Origin: Druceiella hillmani
Lineage: Eukaryota > Arthropoda > Insecta > Lepidoptera > Hepialidae
NCBI GenBank assembly: GCA_039881145.1
Contig: JAYKKI010000074.1
Coordinates: 9,216,501 to 9,280,500 of the forward strand
DNA: 64,000 nt
Direction: 5' to 3'
Shown here: positions 39,756 through 50,093 of the stretch, one piece after another
How the letters are laid out: each line of letters starts with the position of its first letter
Numbering within the stretch: position 1 is the first letter of the stretch
Made by a program: the position numbers and the translations under genes
Notes under the pieces: model-generated
Database searches by the model: none
What the model was told of the DNA's origin: nothing
The model's input: the letters and a program-made list of their open reading frames with translations, nothing else

Positions 39756-41940
39756 AGTGATATGTATAGTATATGTATAGATATGACTAATTAACTTTTA
39801 AATAAAATTATTCGATTGAGACATATGCAAACTGATTTTATGAATACGCGCGATTAGTAGTGGCAACGTACTTGCCACTCGTGTAACTTAAACAATTTTA
39901 TAATTGTTTTTATTTTTTGCAAATTAGTAATGTAAATTAGAATCACACTGAAAGAATTTAACAAATTGTAATTACTGTTGCTAATAAAATAACTAAATTT
40001 TATATAGATAAGGACTTAGGATAAATAAATACCCTTTTCTAATTCTGTCCTTTTAAACAACACTAAACCCCCGCTTTGCTTTTTCTATAAAATTCGTCCC
40101 TTTCAAATAATATATATTTCTTTCTTTTTACTTTCTCAGTGAGTAGTTTGGTCTTCGTTATGTTTAGAACGGCCAAAAAATATTGTAATTTAGAAAATAA
40201 TAATGTATGTTTAGGATTCTTTATCATACATTGCTCAAGATAAAAAACAAAATATTTTGTATACCTTTTTTTTAAAGTATTTATAGTGTGACTGCACAAA
40301 TAAAAAAGAATTAGCAGTGCGATTTAGTGACTAAAAATTAAAATAAGCTCGTGCATCGAGGGTTCAGTTCTTAGTTTACAGTAAAATTAATTTATTTCCC
40401 GTAATGTTCCACTAATGTAGTGCAATGATTATTCAACAGCACCTAATATCAAGTAAGAGGGACATATATAATATATTCATGAGAATATGGCAAAAAATTA
40501 CATCTAGATTCTTTGCTACGGTATTCCATAAGCCTCACGTAGGCTTAAAAAAACCTGTATTTTTTTCTTTATTTACGTTCATCAGTTTCGCAAATAGAGG
40601 AAGACATAATTTTTTAATGAATTTATAAGATATATTATCTGAAATTATGACAAAAATATTTTTAATTTTAATAGCTAAATTTTTCAAACCAAAATCCACA
40701 CGAAAAAAACAGGTATTAAAAATTGCATAACACTTCTTGATTTGTCCTTAATTCACAATCTTTCCTTCCTATCCTCTGAAACTTCCATATAAATATTTTT
40801 GTGTGAGTTAGCTCTTGAGACGTGTGCGGAAGTCATATCTGTAAAAAAATACAGCAACATAGGGATTTATAAGTGTATGAGGTTGTAATAGTTCTGATTT
40901 TCCTTTTAAAATATTTAGGCACTAAAAATGAATAATTTTCAAAAAAAATTATGAAAACAATATTATCGTCTTCGATCTTAATGAATTCGTGTAAGAAAAT
41001 CAACATAGTAGTGGTTGTGGTTATTGCATCATCAACAAATTTCCTGATGATTTATGTAAATAAAATTGAAAATAATTGTGTGATTTATAAAACAAAAAAC
41101 CTATATTACATACATTTGTAGAGTTTGCAAAAAATTATATGTCTTTGCAGGACATAATTTATTTTCAGAATCATTGAATATTCTCAAATCGCCCTGTCAA
41201 AATTTGTTAGCCATATAAACGTGATCGCATGAAGTTACGCTTCATCGTTTCGTTGCAATGAACCAAAATTATTGATTTTCCTCAATCACCAGTAGCATTG
41301 GTTAGAAGAGAAATTTTAATGGAAATTGCCCATTTAACTTCAATATTTTTACTTGTAGTAAAGATCAAATGAAAAGATTTGGATTTAAAATCGTGCATAA
41401 AATTATAATTTACACTATTTTCCTTCTGACTTATTGATTTAATACGAATATTAATTACAGGTAGGAATTTACTCCTTAAGTACGATTGTATCTATATTTC
41501 ATTTGATCTATTCCTGGTTTGGAATGGATCAAATGAATGATAACAATATAATAATTTTCAAATCAAATACAATAAAAAGAGATCAAATTTAGACAACAAA
41601 AATAAAAAACAATTAGTAACATTACACTATAAATTTAAAATTAAAATACTTTTTTAATTTTGCAGAACAGAAGACTTATGTTTTTCCAGTAATATCGTTG
41701 TTTAATTTTGGTATACGTCTTTATGAAAACTAAATGTCCTGCAATCGGAATATCGTGGTTTTCCTTGAGGATTTTATTTTACTGGAAACTGGAAAAATTA
41801 TCTTTTTCTGATAAATATTGACAGTTATGTCAGGGTTGTGGAATAGATGTGCAAACATATTATATAATTTGAAAAATGAGTATTTTTGAAAGGGATTCGC
41901 GAAATCACATATTGCTATTTTCTTTATTTTTTCCGAGACA
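39756..41940. other. AT-rich stretch, no gene seen
   Basis: Short frames such as 40063-40299 (minus) and 40425-40628 (plus) have no domain signature. Confidence 0.5.

Positions 41941-41943
<3 letters not shown>

Positions 41944-41975
<32 letters not shown>
41944..41975. repeat. (TA)n microsatellite
   Basis: A 32-bp AT run. It lies just beyond the last recognisable part of the gypsy-like element. Confidence 0.95.
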
Positions 41976-41976
<1 letters not shown>

Positions 41977-42424
41977 CCTGTCAAGTACAGTTTTTGAAAT
42001 AGCGAACCTTGATAAATTAGAAGTAGAATATTTTGTTATTGGTGTCGAGTTTTTTGTATCAATGTAATCGTTTTTCACTGTTGACAAAGTCGTTGGCATT
42101 TAGCAAATTTTCAAAAAATTCTTAAATATATGGATTGGACTCATATAGGTCAATAGAAGTCGAAACAAGTATCACTCTGGAAAAACATCACGTCAATCCT
42201 TCGTTTAATTCCTTTAAATTTGTATTGAAGCTTACATTTTTATGAGGTAATCGTTAAGAATTTATCATAGTCATCGTTAATTAAATCAATATCGGATAAT
42301 GTACCTTGTGTTTCCGTGAGTTCTATTGGTGGTAAATTAATTATGACTTGGATGTTGATATTCTGTTGAGGGTTGTGGATCATAAATATTGCAAAGACTC
42401 GGAGTGGGAAGTTTTATTTTAATT

Positions 42425-42800
42425 GGGTTAATGGAGTAGCGAGATAATACGTCTGCGATGCTGGCAATGTTTCCTTTTGCATGTTCTATCTCGTAGTCAA
42501 ATTCTTCTAATTTCAATCACCGCCTCACTAATTTCTATCTGGGATCTTTGCAGCTGAAAAGACCTTTAAGTCGTTTGTGATCAGTTAATGCGATGTCCGT
42601 ATAGATAATGACGGTACGTTTTGTGATATACCAAAATGATTTCTAAACATTCTTTTTGGTTGCGCTACAATTCAATTCAACTTTATTAAGTATTCGTAAA
42701 GCGTATCCAATAGGGCGGTCATTTCCTAACGGCACTTGTGAAAGAATGGCAAAAATTGCGTAATTCGACACATCACATGTAAGCACAAATGGCTTAGAGA
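42425..42800 (-). pseudogene. gypsy-type RNase H domain, broken
   Basis: Reads LTCDVSNYAI, LSQVPLGNDRPIGYAL, LNKVELNCSATKK, then after a stop IYTDIALTDHKRLKGL, then across further stops EFDYEIEHAKGNIASIADVL and SRYS. These are the standard blocks of the retrotransposon RNase H: the first D in T-C-D-x-S, the E in the N-x-x-E block, the T-D-H block, and the A-D-A/V-L-S-R end. At least three in-frame stops mark it as dead. It follows RT directly, as in intact elements. Confidence 0.85.
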
Positions 42801-42834
42801 AATCAGGATAAGTTAACAATGGGGTGGAAATTAA

Positions 42835-43640
42835 TTAATTTTTTAAGTTTTCAAATGAAAATTGTTGCTTATTACGCCATGCGAATGGAACATTCTTTTT
42901 TAAGAGAGAATTAAGGGATTTGGCGATTTTAGAGAAGTCAGGAATAAATCTCCTGTAATATGATACTAAGCCTAGAAACGATTTGATATCTTTCGACGAT
43001 ATTGGGAGTAGAAAATTTTCTACTGCTTTGAGTTTTTCCGGATTAGATTTAATTCCTTCATTGGTAATTGAATGGCCTGTATAGAAAACTTTGTGCCTCA
43101 GGAACTTGCACTTGCCGGGTAATTTCATATTAAAATCTCGCAATCTTTGGAAAACGTTGAAAAGGTTTTTTATATATGACGGTAATTCAAAAGAATGTAT
43201 TACTATATCGTCAGGAAAAACGAAGTACTGGATGCCCTGAAGGCCAGATAGGACTGAATTCATTAATCTCATAGAGCTCTAATAGAGCATTTTTCAGCCC
43301 AAGATGCATACGGTTGAATTCATAGTGTCCTTTAAGAATAGAGAAGGCCGTTTTAGGGGAATCGGGTCGATACTGAGGCATTTGCTATTGCCTAACAAAT
43401 CGAGAATCTCCGAAATATTATATTATTCCGAAATATTATATTTGGGGAATGGGTAAGATCATCCTATGGTTATATGGTTACGTTTTCGATATTCAATTAC
43501 AACTCGCCACTTTCTCTGGCCGTATGCGTCTAATTTCTTTGGTACCACCTAAATTGGGAAGAACCAGGGAGATGTCGAGGGCTTTACAATACCTTGATTT
43601 AACTTTTTTATTAGTCAATTTTTTACTTTTTTCCTGTAGT
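42835..43640 (-). pseudogene. gypsy-type reverse transcriptase, broken
   Basis: N-terminal blocks are visible across broken frames at about 43640-43330: KPSTSPWFFPIWVVPKK, RKWRVVIEYRKRN and ILDLLGNSKCLSID. A gap of about a dozen residues follows the SID block that holds the first catalytic Asp. Then comes a clean 145-codon frame at 42835-43272 with RLMNSVLSGLQG, a catalytic box FPDDIVIHS in place of the usual YLDDI, the KCKFL and GHSI blocks, and KSFLGLVSYYRRFIPDFSKIA plus a connection to RNase H. The box keeps both Asp residues but has Pro for Leu. Stops near 43280-43310 separate the halves. Confidence 0.9.
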
Positions 43641-44116
43641 ATTCAGAGAATCTATAAGATTTGATTTGAATTTGATTAAAAGAAGGAGTCTTAATTTTAC
43701 ATTGAATAGCATTAGTCAAACGCAAGTTATAATTAGGAAGATGGAAAATATCGGAATATTCCGAGCATACTTCGTACATGTAATCTAGTTCTTCTTGATT
43801 CAAATGTATGTTAGAGAGAAAATCAAACAAGACTATGGGCATAGTTAATAATTTTGTTTTGCTTTTGTACTGAATAAGTATTATAAATCACATGGTTGTT
43901 TTCATGATTTTCTAACAGAGAAAGTTTCAATTCTAAATTAGAATCTAGGTACATTGGTGACTCGGACACGTTAACTATGGAAATATTTATTATAGAGTTA
44001 TCTTTTACTTTCACGATATAATTGGCTATAAGTAAATATTCAATTGGGTGTTGATTCAGTATAACACCTTCTTGTAACCCTGGGTTTTGCACAGAGCATT
44101 TGATTACGGTTTTCAT
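43615..44116 (-). pseudogene. gypsy-type protease-RT linker, broken
   Basis: Two overlapping minus frames, 43823-44116 and 43615-43842, are offset by a frameshift near 43830. The first reads like the region after the protease (a GVILNQHPIEYLLIANYIV stretch and an IVNVSESPMYLDSN block). The second reads LNQEELDYMYEVCSEYSDIFHLP, then an I-K-T block, then a YRFSEYY block, as found just before RT in gypsy elements. The protease active-site DTG was not seen, so the protease is truncated or lost. Confidence 0.75.
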
Positions 44117-44304
44117 TTACAGAGCATTTGTTTATGGTTTTCATTTTCGATTTTATAAATTAGTTCAATATATTTAATTTTAAATTCACAATAGAAGTCT
44201 AATAGTAAAATATTTGTTTAATAATCGATTTTGCTATTCATGTGGGTTAAAAAAAGTAAATTTAAATGGTAAAAAAAATTTGACTCTTGGTACTAAAGAG
44301 GCAT

Positions 44305-44880
44305 TTTTAAACTGTTCTATGATGCGCAATATAAAATAATTTTCTACCCAGCAACTTTCACCGCTGTCGTTATTCGCAGCCACTCCAGAGAAAGTTTCTA
44401 TGAAGAGCGCAAACCGGACGCAGAACACATACTAATGTCGTTCGTAGTCGAGCAACAATAAAAATGGGGCTGAACAAAGTTTAACAAAAAAACTTGTCAG
44501 CTGTTAGAAATATTGTTATTGCTCGGGTTTTCTTCTTTTTATTCTAATATATTTCTTACAATGGCAATTATAAGTTTCAAAAAGGAAACTTAAATTATTG
44601 ATTATTTAACTTGTACTTCACCGGTTGATTTTTCTAACTCTAAAATACGATTATAAACATAGCTTTTGTTTCTGATATATCAGTATATTGAGCCGAATGC
44701 GGGAACTTCTTCCACTTTCGTATAAAATTTTATCCCGGATATTGATTATTAACATACCAAGTAACTCGGCTAATTATTTATAAATTAAAGATAGTTCACA
44801 GTATTGTTTACAGTATTAATTGACTTAAAAATTTTAAAATTTTGTGCGTGACTTAACCCAGTCGCATTTTATTATACTGT
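44305..44880 (+). repeat. Dispersed repeat R5, copy 1 (candidate LTR)
   Basis: Aligns with 52670-53165. Shared blocks are GTTCTAxxxTGCGC, TAAAATAATTTxC, CAGxAACTTTCxCxGCTxTC, TTATTCGCAGCxACT, GAAAGTTTCTATGA, then more loosely TATAAGTTT, AACTTGTATTTCAC-like, GATATTGATTATTAA-like, and CCCAGTCGCATTTTATTAT-like at the end. It begins about 190 bp beyond the gypsy linker. A long terminal repeat whose internal gag was deleted is one explanation; an unrelated insertion is another. Confidence 0.7.
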
Positions 44881-45039
44881 GTTAATTTTTATTTACTCAG
44901 ACTTGCATTTAATAAGTTAAAATACATTTAGCATATACATAGCATTTTTTATGACTTGCCAACGGTTAAAATACATTTAATTACAAACAAAATAAACTTT
45001 TATAATATTAATAATATTGGTGAACACTAATTCTTGTTT

Positions 45040-45120
45040 CGTTGGTTTCTCATGATAATTTTTCTTCAGTTTAGTTAACGTTCGTTTCTCATGATAATTT
45101 TTCTTTAGTTCAATTTGCCA
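45040..45120 (+). repeat. Short direct duplication
   Basis: TTTCTCATGATAATTTTTCTTxAGTT occurs twice, 40 bp apart. Confidence 0.9.
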
Positions 45121-46690
45121 CATAATCTAATGATTTAATACAACAATGTTTTGTTTGAATTTATCAAATTATTTTTATGGCTACCCCTTATTATAATAAA
45201 TATATTCCATTTTTTCTTGCTTCAGATCATTTTTAATCTTCAAACTTATATTAACTACAAATTTACAAATGTGCTCTTTAATTAATAATAATATCAAAGA
45301 TTTATATAATAAATGTAATAAATAAGAGTGAAATTCACAGTATCGTAAGCCTTATCTCGATTACTATATTGAATATAGATGCAGCAGAACATCGCGTTAT
45401 GCACTTGTAAGAACACAAATTAGATATTCATTAAGAACTCTTGCGGTAATATTTGGTTGTAGTAAATTACTTTCAAGATGACATACTTCATTTAGTTATA
45501 GAGATAGAATAAACCGTTATATACATTAAGGTAAGTAACTGGTCAGATATGAAGCCTAAAGTGAAAATAAAGTTTGTAATAAAGCCTTTAGGTTAAACAA
45601 TTTATACTCATAATAAAATCCGTATAAAATAGAAAAGGCAGTCGAATTCATTTCAGACTAAGCATTCCACACCAAAAATAAGAATATATAATTTATAATA
45701 ACACCTTTTGGGAACGAAAGATAATTAATTACAAAGATTATATTTAAAACACAAAAACGTAACATATAAAATGTTGTTATTAATTCCTCAAAATATCTAC
45801 CTAAACTCTAATATTTTTCTTGGAAATCTAAGTTATGTCTCTAAAATGAATATAGTACTAGTTAGTGAAATCTCTAAGACAAAATGGGAAAAGCGTTTTA
45901 CTGAGATCTGTTTAATTTCTTTTCATTCCACGGAGGATTCAAAGATTTCGGATAGCATAAAATCCTATTGATTTTATACCAGCATAACATTAACTATATG
46001 ATATAAAAATAAAATAAATTGTCTTTCGGTAATTTCATATAAATCTATGCATATTAAATAATATCATCAAAAACTGTATTTTATATGTTCATTTTATATG
46101 TAGTCACACATAAAATTAACAAAAACACTTGACTTCAGGTATCATTCGTTCTACACTACGAGTATATTAAAATGTACACAACAATTCAAAAATCTAATTT
46201 CACACACTTATCTGTACATATTAATGTAAACCACACATTATGAACACCTCATATTTCTAAATATAACATTACGTTCTATGTAAAAACAATGATTTTTTAA
46301 TCCACAAGGCTTCGGGAGCCACAATTAATGCACATGCTAATTAATACCCACCAACTCGTTTTTGGCAAGTGTTTTGATGTATGGTTTGAAAAGTTCCCTT
46401 AACATAAATCCTTCCTTCGTCTTTTCTCTTTGCATTATTAATTACACCTCATATTAATATCAGTTTTTACATATTATACATTATCTCAAACCACATACTT
46501 TGATTTAATTTTTAAATTATATCCAATAATTTTGTAACTCACTAGTATTTTTTTTTAAAATGTCGACTTTCTAAAATGTTTCGATCATTCAGTAATTTGA
46601 ATTTCATTTTTATTCTCTTGCGGTACAATTACTTTAAGGCATATATTTGTTATATTTTATCAGAGAACCGTCGTTTGTTAATCGTTATTA
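45121..46690. other. AT-rich stretch, no gene seen
   Basis: The frame at 45771-45971 has no recognisable domain. No repeat edge was found. Confidence 0.5.
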
Positions 46691-46699
46691 TCCGATTGC

Positions 46700-46862
46700 G
46701 CGAGCGACAAAGTATACTGTTGTTGTCGGTTGTGTGTGGCTAACTATACATGTATGTGTAATCTAGATTTCTGGAAGACATCTCTTTAAAGATGAGCCGG
46801 CCTTTACTAATGTATATTTCTTTAGTTCTCTGTGCAAAATATTTTGTACAATAAATTGAATG
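46700..46862 (+). mobile_element. Orphan LINE 3' end with AATAAA
   Basis: CTGGAAGACATCTCTTTAAAGATGAGCCGGCCTTTACTAATGTATATTTCTTTAGTTCTCTGTGCAAA then GTACAATAAATTG. This follows the layout of moth CR1/Jockey-type LINE 3' UTRs (GGAGACCTCTTTAGCGATAAG-CCGCCTTTGTAC...TGTGGTGTACAATAAAG). No coding part remains. The 61-codon frame starting at 46832 lies just beyond and is unexplained. Confidence 0.6.
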
Positions 46863-47980
46863 GGCAGACTAATTTGTACCTACAGCTATATAGTATCAGG
46901 ACGAAAAAAAAATTAGAAAAACAAAAAAAAACTAATTGCCCAGAAAACAGACAATTCAAAGTTTTTGTGACCAAGCAAGAGTCTAAAGCTGCACTTAAAA
47001 AAGTAACAGTAAAGTAAGTTAACTGTTCTGGCTCCCAAAACTCTTACAAACTAAATGGTGATAACTTAGGGAATGACTCAGGAGCCACCAGAACTACGCA
47101 ACCACTCTTCTCGAAGGCTGTTTTTTAATAATGGACGATGCCGGAGAGGAGTCTAATGATGTAGATATTTCCATACCAATTTTCTGTAGTTTTACATAAC
47201 TTGAACGACAAGAATTTTTTTACGACTATCTGAGAGAACATCTGATGGCCTTTACTGCAAGTCACCATTATTTATTTAGTAATAGTTAAAAGATTTCTGA
47301 TTTACTTGCTTTTAAATGTTTATTTCACTTTTCCGTACACCGTCGGAGTTTTTGTTAGTTGCGTTATTTGTTTTTTATAGATTTAAAAATATTTTCACTT
47401 GTACAAATTTAATACTTATTTTACTTTCGATGTAAATAGTATTATCAAAGTAAATTAAGCAAATGTGTATAACAAGAATAAGTTCTTTGCAACGTTTTTC
47501 CTTATGTAACCTAATACAGAGTATAACTAAAATTTTAACACATATCTTTAGAAAAAGCATATTTACCAACAAAAATTTTAGATAATAACCTTATGTTCAA
47601 AAATAAATTGCCACTGAAAATTACACTGAAATACTTGAGAGGTACATGTTCTTCTTTGAAAATATCTCCCAATGTATTTTGAATAATTCTCCCTAAAATA
47701 TGTTCAAATAAAACTTTAAATTAATAAATACAAGTCCTTAGCCTACCATGTCCGTGCAATATTACGTTTCCATCTATAAGTTATGTCGACCGACTGTCAT
47801 GAACTTCATTTACGGACATATGTAAATTGTCGCCTGCACATACTAATATCGAAAATTACAATACGATATTCCCGCGTAGTACTTTGTTAATGGATTTATT
47901 TAAGAAAGCCTTTTATTTAAAAAATTTACTCCATCAGTTTCTCGATTACTTGACGATTCCTATTTCCAAATAGTTATTTG
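46863..47980. other. No recognised gene
   Basis: From 46960 to 47140 composition is a little more balanced, with several purine-rich runs. No frame could be assigned. The rest is AT-rich. Confidence 0.45.
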
Positions 47981-48014
47981 TTTATTTATTTATCAAAAAT
48001 ACTCCATGTCCAAT

Positions 48015-48188
48015 TTACAGGTGATCCCAAATTGCTGCACATCTGTAATAATTAATAAAATAGACCATATTCCTAAAGCGGTCAATGATGGAGGAAAAGA
48101 TATCATTATATGGTTTCTCTGGCGAAACGCCGCCGATTACCTTAAGTACGTGAAAAACTAGTGAAGCTGCAGAAAATGCGTGCGCGTT
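48015..48188 (-). other. Unidentified 58-codon coding-like frame (exon or transposon remnant)
   Basis: On the minus strand the sequence TTATCTACCTAG (a possible splice acceptor) is followed by an open frame reading HAFSAASLVFHVLKV, IGGVSPEKPYNDIFSSIIDR and YYRCAAIWDHL before a TAA at 48015-48017. Amino-acid use looks like real protein and GC is higher than in the flanks. There is no start codon at its beginning. A TTTATTTATTTAT run at 47980-47993 lies just downstream on this strand, which reads AAATAAATAAA as in LINE tails. That favours a transposon C-terminus over a host exon. I do not recognise the family. Confidence 0.35.
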
Positions 48189-48318
48189 CTAGGTAGATAA
48201 AATAAATAATGAATCATTCCTCTCACGTAACATTCAGTAATATAAAGCGTTACTAAAGTCAAGACCGAAATGTTATCAACATAAATATATAATAATGTAA
48301 AAACTGCATGACCACAAG

Positions 48319-48848
48319 AATTCCCTTCGGAGTTGAGATTAATTATATCGAACTATGACCATTATAAAATCTTAACGAAATTAATCAGGGCATTACCCGT
48401 ACATTCTTTACATAAAAATATATTTGACTCTTTTTAATACTCTTTCCAACGAATGTGTATAAGTTGTTTCATGTGGAAACCAAATGACTGCATTTTTATC
48501 AAATTTACTACGGGCTAAAGAATTAAACCCAGATCACTTAGGTCTTCTGACAGGTTTCAATAATATAATCGTAGAATGTTAGTTATTAATAATTACATCG
48601 AGATCCCGCACGGATGATATTCTTCGAGCGCCGCTTCATTAAAATAGTAATTCTGCATCAAGGATGCACGTTAGCACGAATACGTCATCATTTCGCCTTT
48701 GCTCACATTAATTTGTAGCTTATTGCTCAGACTCCATTGAAATACTGGGTCACTATCACTTTAAAACAGCTCATAATCAAAATGTTTTCTACCCCCGAGA
48801 ATACTAACAAATCATTGGCGAATAGAAGGTAACGAGTAGTGCTGCGTT
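48319..48848 (+). repeat. Dispersed repeat R1, copy 2
   Basis: Collinear with 59-607; see that entry for the shared blocks. The copy is slightly shorter because of small deletions. Confidence 0.7.
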
Positions 48849-48849
48849 A

Positions 48850-49760
48850 ACCGTATTATCAATATTATCAATACATCATAACAGTATTACCAATATATCA
48901 TACACCATATTACCAATATTAATTAAACGCAGAGCAGGAGAATGAAAATAATTCGTTTGACAAAAATTGGAGGAAATAGAAAAAACGATATTTAAGACTT
49001 TAACGACACATCTCACAAAAATCGCTCTTCGAAAAAAATCGGAAAAACTTTGGTAGATTCTCGTCTACCCGAATGTTATGAATAAAAGCAAACACAGAAC
49101 AAACAGATGAACAACCGCTAACGTAGGCAGCAGATATTAAGTCGGTAGCGCACGTATCTTGACTTGCACGGTAAGTTATCGGAAAATCGGCAACTAATTT
49201 TATCTGACGAAAGTCGACAGATAGCCGCCGAATTACTACTTATATAAGTCGACCCACTGCATTGAGCGTAATAAAGACTATTCCACAAAAGGGTCGTTTC
49301 CATAGATATTTCTTATTTCTGATTCATTAAATTTGAATGTACAAATAAAATAGTACTGAAAATGTAAAGAAAGTGTTGCTCATCTACCATACCTGGAACG
49401 AACGCGTAACTGCAAAATATTTTCGTTTTGCAGTTTATCGATAGTATCCAGCTACTGTTTTGTTGAAAGTATAATAGTATCAATAATATCTTGCAGGATT
49501 ATATTTGTTTAAATCAATGTTTAAATTATTAAATTGTTATGTGAAAGCTTTAAATTTAATTTTGATAAATAGAAATACCTATTATTGTTGGTATCCCTTC
49601 ACCGATAATACTCTTTTATTAATTGCTAGATAACCACTAGGTACGAGTTCGCAGACTGTAACAATTTTCCACGTTGCAAAGATTATTAACAATTCCTAAC
49701 AAATGATACGAACAAGAAAAAGGAGAGAAAAAAGTTTAAAAGTCTTAAAAATTGTGCATT
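48850..49760. other. No gene; simple-sequence patch and GC-richer patch
   Basis: At 48851-48920 a TATTACCAATATxATCAxxCAxxATTAC motif is loosely tandem. From 49100 to 49300 the sequence is GC-richer and includes TATATAAG at 49241-49248, but no start site or frame supports a promoter call. A segment near 49055-49110 is weakly similar to 58965-59015. Confidence 0.4.
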
Positions 49761-49766
49761 ACGGCT

Positions 49767-50010
49767 AATAATGTTGTAATATAAGGTACCCGCCCTGCGA
49801 GACGTCCGCTATCTGCGAAAGCATCTATTGCTCATTGCAATCCTCAACGACTGTCTCATCCACCGCTTTCACATTCTACATCATTTTCAGCGCTGTGGGT
49901 ACTTTGAGGTTTTTAACGCATTAAGGCGTCGAAAAGTGAAGCCTTTTAATATGGAAACATTTACCTATTTTATCATCAAAGAAACAACAGTTTACCAATT
50001 TTACAAATAA
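49767..50010 (+). other. Unidentified 80-codon open frame, low confidence
   Basis: The frame is open from just after a TAA near 49764 to a TAA at 50008-50010, with ATG at 49828. Its first half is distinctly GC-richer than the flanks and basic (VRYLRKHLLL, LRRRKVKPF). I recognise no family. It ends 23 bp before the palindrome at 50033. An exon, a transposon piece and chance are all possible. Confidence 0.2.
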
Positions 50011-50032
50011 GGCGATATCTGTATGGGATTTT

Positions 50033-50093
50033 GCAAACAAAATAGAACCTAAATAGTATATATAATATACTATTTAGGTTCTATTTTGTTTGC
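50033..50093. repeat. Perfect 29-bp-arm palindrome with 3-nt loop
   Basis: Arms 50033-50061 and 50065-50093 are exact complements around ATA. The arms start GCAAACAAAATAGAACC and end in TAGTATAT. The loop is too small for a normal RNA hairpin precursor, so a DNA-level origin is more likely (fold-back synthesis or template switch). Confidence 0.97.

Larger units (their letters stand above)
42100..44120 (-). mobile_element. Degenerate Ty3/gypsy LTR retrotransposon, pol region
   Basis: On the minus strand, in the normal pol order, lie a protease-RT linker (44116 down to 43615), reverse transcriptase (about 43640-42835), RNase H (about 42800-42425) and a short stretch ending in DDYDKFL (about 42240-42280). 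The last is like the spacer before integrase in insect gypsy/17.6-type elements. Frameshifts, stops and at least one small deletion break it. Gag and most of integrase are not found. The order and motifs make the class certain; the clade is an inference. No LTRs were proven, though a repeat starting at 44305 is a candidate. Confidence 0.92.

Noticed and set aside
44234..44428. 64-codon minus ORF as a gypsy gag or env remnant
   Set aside because: It overlaps repeat R5, is not conserved in the second R5 copy, and shows no zinc knuckle or other gag motif.
49241..49270. TATATAAG as a core promoter
   Set aside because: TATA-like strings are very frequent in this composition, and no start-site motif, exon or ORF follows.
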